Shown one piece after another: positions 62,726 through 64,000 of a stretch of 64,000 bases of DNA. The notes under the pieces were generated by a model, which made no database searches, was not told the DNA's origin, and saw nothing but the letters and a program-made list of their open reading frames with translations. The translations under genes were made by a program, and so were the position numbers. Source of the stretch: Streptomyces sp. PCS3-D2. Its GTDB lineage: Bacteria > Actinomycetota > Actinomycetes > Streptomycetales > Streptomycetaceae. The stretch covers positions 5,468,501 to 5,532,500 of the forward strand of contig NZ_CP097800.1 of assembly GCF_000612545.2 (NCBI RefSeq), given 5' to 3'. The stretch's first letter is position 1, and every line of letters begins with the position of its first letter.

Positions 62726-63193
62726 CTAGATGCGGACCTGGACGGCGCGCGCGAGGCGGTCGTGGAGGCCGCGGCCGTCCCGGTCCCAGATCAGCGCCGG
62801 GATGACCAGGGCCAGCAGCAGCGTGCGCACGACCACCCGGCCGATGCCGAGGCGGGTGCCGTCCTCCGCGACGACGCGCAGGCCCAGAAGCCGCTTGCCG
62901 GGCGTGGAGCCCACGGTGCCGACCGTCAGGACGGCCAGGGCCACGAAGAGCCCGAGGGTCCAGTTGCCCGCGGCGCCCAGATTCCCGCCGGTGATCAGCC
63001 CGTACGCGATGAGCTGGCAGCCGATCCAGTCGAGGGACACGGCAGCCAACCGGCGCCCGAAGCGTGCCACCGAGCCGGGGCCCTGCTGTGGCAGGCCGAG
63101 CCGCTGGCCCGGATAGCCGAAGTCGACGCCCATCTCCTCGGCGGCCGTCTTGGGGCCGGAGAGCCAGGATCCGATTGCCTGTCTGTTGTCCAC
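62726..63193 (-). CDS. RDD-family membrane protein
   Basis: 155 residues. After about 45 residues, three hydrophobic segments match the RDD pattern: ARFGRRLAAVSLDWIGCQLIAYGLI, WTLGLFVALAVLTVGTVG and VVVRTLLLALVIPALIWD, with TPGKRLLGLRV and the closing LHDRLARAVQV. The family is of uncertain function, often with Na+/H+ exchange or membrane-partner roles suggested. The GTG at 63193 is the best start in the family, but no ribosome site is seen. It is divergent from glnA. Confidence 0.9.
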   Translation of the reverse strand: MDNRQAIGSWLSGPKTAAEEMGVDFGYPGQRLGLPQQGPGSVARFGRRLAAVSLDWIGCQLIAYGLITGGNLGAAGNWTLGLFVALAVLTVGTVGSTPGKRLLGLRVVAEDGTRLGIGRVVVRTLLLALVIPALIWDRDGRGLHDRLARAVQVRI

Positions 63194-63241
63194 CCGACCA
63201 CGGTACCGGTGGCGCCTCACGGCACTCCGGCCGGACCCTGG

Positions 63242-63279
63242 TTAACTTGTGCGAAACAAATGGGTCATGCTTGGGAAAT
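63242..63279 (+). promoter_or_regulatory. GlnR binding site upstream of glnA
   Basis: TTAAC-N6-GAAAC-N6-GTCAT-N6-GAAAT fits the GlnR consensus GTNAC-N6-GAAAC-N6-GTNAC-N6-GAAAC, with exact 6-base spacers. Only the first base of box 1 and the last bases of boxes 3 and 4 differ. It lies about 100-137 bp upstream of the glnA start, a usual position for GlnR activation under nitrogen limitation. Confidence 0.88.
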
Positions 63280-63377
63280 CCCGTCTGCTTATGGTCGGGT
63301 CAGCGTGCGGCACCGCACTGACGCGCCACGAGCTATAAAACCCGTCCCTCCCCCGGGTCGGGAGTAGGAGGAGTTGG

Positions 63378-64000
63378 ATGTTCCAGAACGCCGACGAAGT
63401 CAAGCAGTACATCGAGGAGAACGACGTCAAGTTCGTCGACGTCCGCTTCTGCGACCTGCCTGGTGTGATGCAGCACTTCACGATCCCGGCGCGGGCATTC
63501 GACCCGGCGGAGGAGCTCGCCTTCGACGGATCCTCGATCCGCGGCTTCCAGGCGATCCACGAGTCCGACATGGCCCTGCGCGCCGACATCACCACCGCGC
63601 GCCTGGACCCCTTCCGTCGCGACAAGACGCTGAACATCAACTTCTTCATCCACGACCCGATCACGGGTGAGGCCTACAGCCGCGACCCGCGCAACATCGC
63701 GAAGAAGGCCGAGGCGTACCTCGCCTCCACCGGCATCGCCGACACCGCGTTCTTCGGTCCCGAGGCCGAGTTCTACATCTTCGACAGCGTGCGCTTCGCG
63801 ACCACCGCGAACGAGGGCTTCTACCACATCGACTCCGAGGCCGGCGCCTGGAACACCGGCTCCGAGGAGAACAACCGCGGCTACAAGGTCCGCTACAAGG
63901 GCGGCTATTTCCCGGTCGCCCCGGTCGACCACTTCGCGGACCTGCGCGCCGAGATCTCCCTGGAGCTGGACGCCCAGGGCCTCCAGGTCGAGCGCCAGCA
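63378..64000 (+). CDS. glnA: Glutamine synthetase type I, truncated at the window edge
   Basis: The first 207 codons are present. The N-terminal [72 protein letters not shown] match GSI-beta. It makes glutamine from glutamate and ammonia. The tyrosine that GlnE would adenylylate lies beyond the window's end. GGAGGAG lies just before the ATG. Preceded by a GlnR site; with glnE and glnII in the same window it completes the glutamine-synthetase control set. Confidence 0.98.
   Translation, partial: MFQNADEVKQYIEENDVKFVDVRFCDLPGVMQHFTIPARAFDPAEELAFDGSSIRGFQAIHESDMALRADITTARLDPFRRDKTLNINFFIHDPITGEAYSRDPRNIAKKAEAYLASTGIADTAFFGPEAEFYIFDSVRFATTANEGFYHIDSEAGAWNTGSEENNRGYKVRYKGGYFPVAPVDHFADLRAEISLELDAQGLQVERQ

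Overview
The window is chromosomal DNA of a high-GC actinobacterium, almost certainly a Streptomyces or close relative. The signs are strong GC bias at third codon positions, many GTG starts and one clear TTG start, GTGA/ATGA stop-start overlaps, a whiJ-type XRE/DUF397/ATPase cassette, and a run glnE ... malR/malEFG/aglA ... amylase ... pullulanase ... glnII ... lipB-lipA ... glnA that resembles, from memory, the conserved core region around glnA-glnII-glnE of S. coelicolor. No rRNA, tRNA, CRISPR array, prophage or intact insertion sequence was seen.

Layout. 0-6.4 kb: a membrane-anchored PIG-L deacetylase-like protein divergent from glnE. 6.4-9.8 kb: a secreted CAP-domain protein, then a gene-poor stretch of lower GC with one small membrane protein, a probably frameshifted gene and several palindromes. 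9.8-14.2 kb: a winged-helix-like protein, then a whiJ-like regulatory cassette (ATPase / XRE-DUF5753 / DUF397) running without gaps into a HEAT-repeat gene and a GNAT gene. 14.3-18.8 kb: secreted phospholipase C, a flavin-oxidoreductase/hemerythrin fusion, and a PAP2 enzyme. 18.9-35.5 kb: a maltodextrin/starch locus with malEFG at the centre, flanked on both sides by an outward-facing pair (GH13 alpha-glucosidase followed by a LacI regulator), then a secreted alpha-amylase with CBM20 and a giant secreted amylase-pullulanase. Together these would cut starch and pullulan outside the cell, import maltodextrins and hydrolyse them inside under MalR-type control; operator-like sequences lie upstream of malE and of the amylase.

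35.5-44 kb: a GNAT gene, an operon of diiron-type hydrolase / ferredoxin-NAD reductase / TetR, a lipoprotein, a sigma-like/membrane hybrid protein, a tyrosine phosphatase and a rhomboid-like membrane protein. 44-52.6 kb: a His-rich membrane protein with a PepSY protein, glnII with an upstream GlnR-like site, an oxidoreductase, a membrane protein, a MarR/MocR pair divergent from an alpha/beta hydrolase, and an ArsC-like protein. 52.6-63.2 kb: housekeeping and signalling genes (SpoIIE phosphatase, VIT-family transporter, TIGR01777 epimerase, flavin oxidoreductase, a TPR-like regulator, lipB, lipA, DUF4191, RDD). The window ends inside glnA, preceded by a well-formed GlnR site.

Three nitrogen genes (glnE, glnII, glnA) mark the ends and middle of the window: glnA and glnII encode the two glutamine synthetases, and GlnE would adenylylate the GlnA type. 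The most unusual features are the mirrored GH13-lacI arrangement around malEFG, the roughly 73-residue Pro/Ala insertion in one of those GH13 enzymes, the whiJ-like cassette extended by HEAT and GNAT genes, the sigma-like domain tethered to a membrane protein, and the 7.2-9.8 kb accessory patch.
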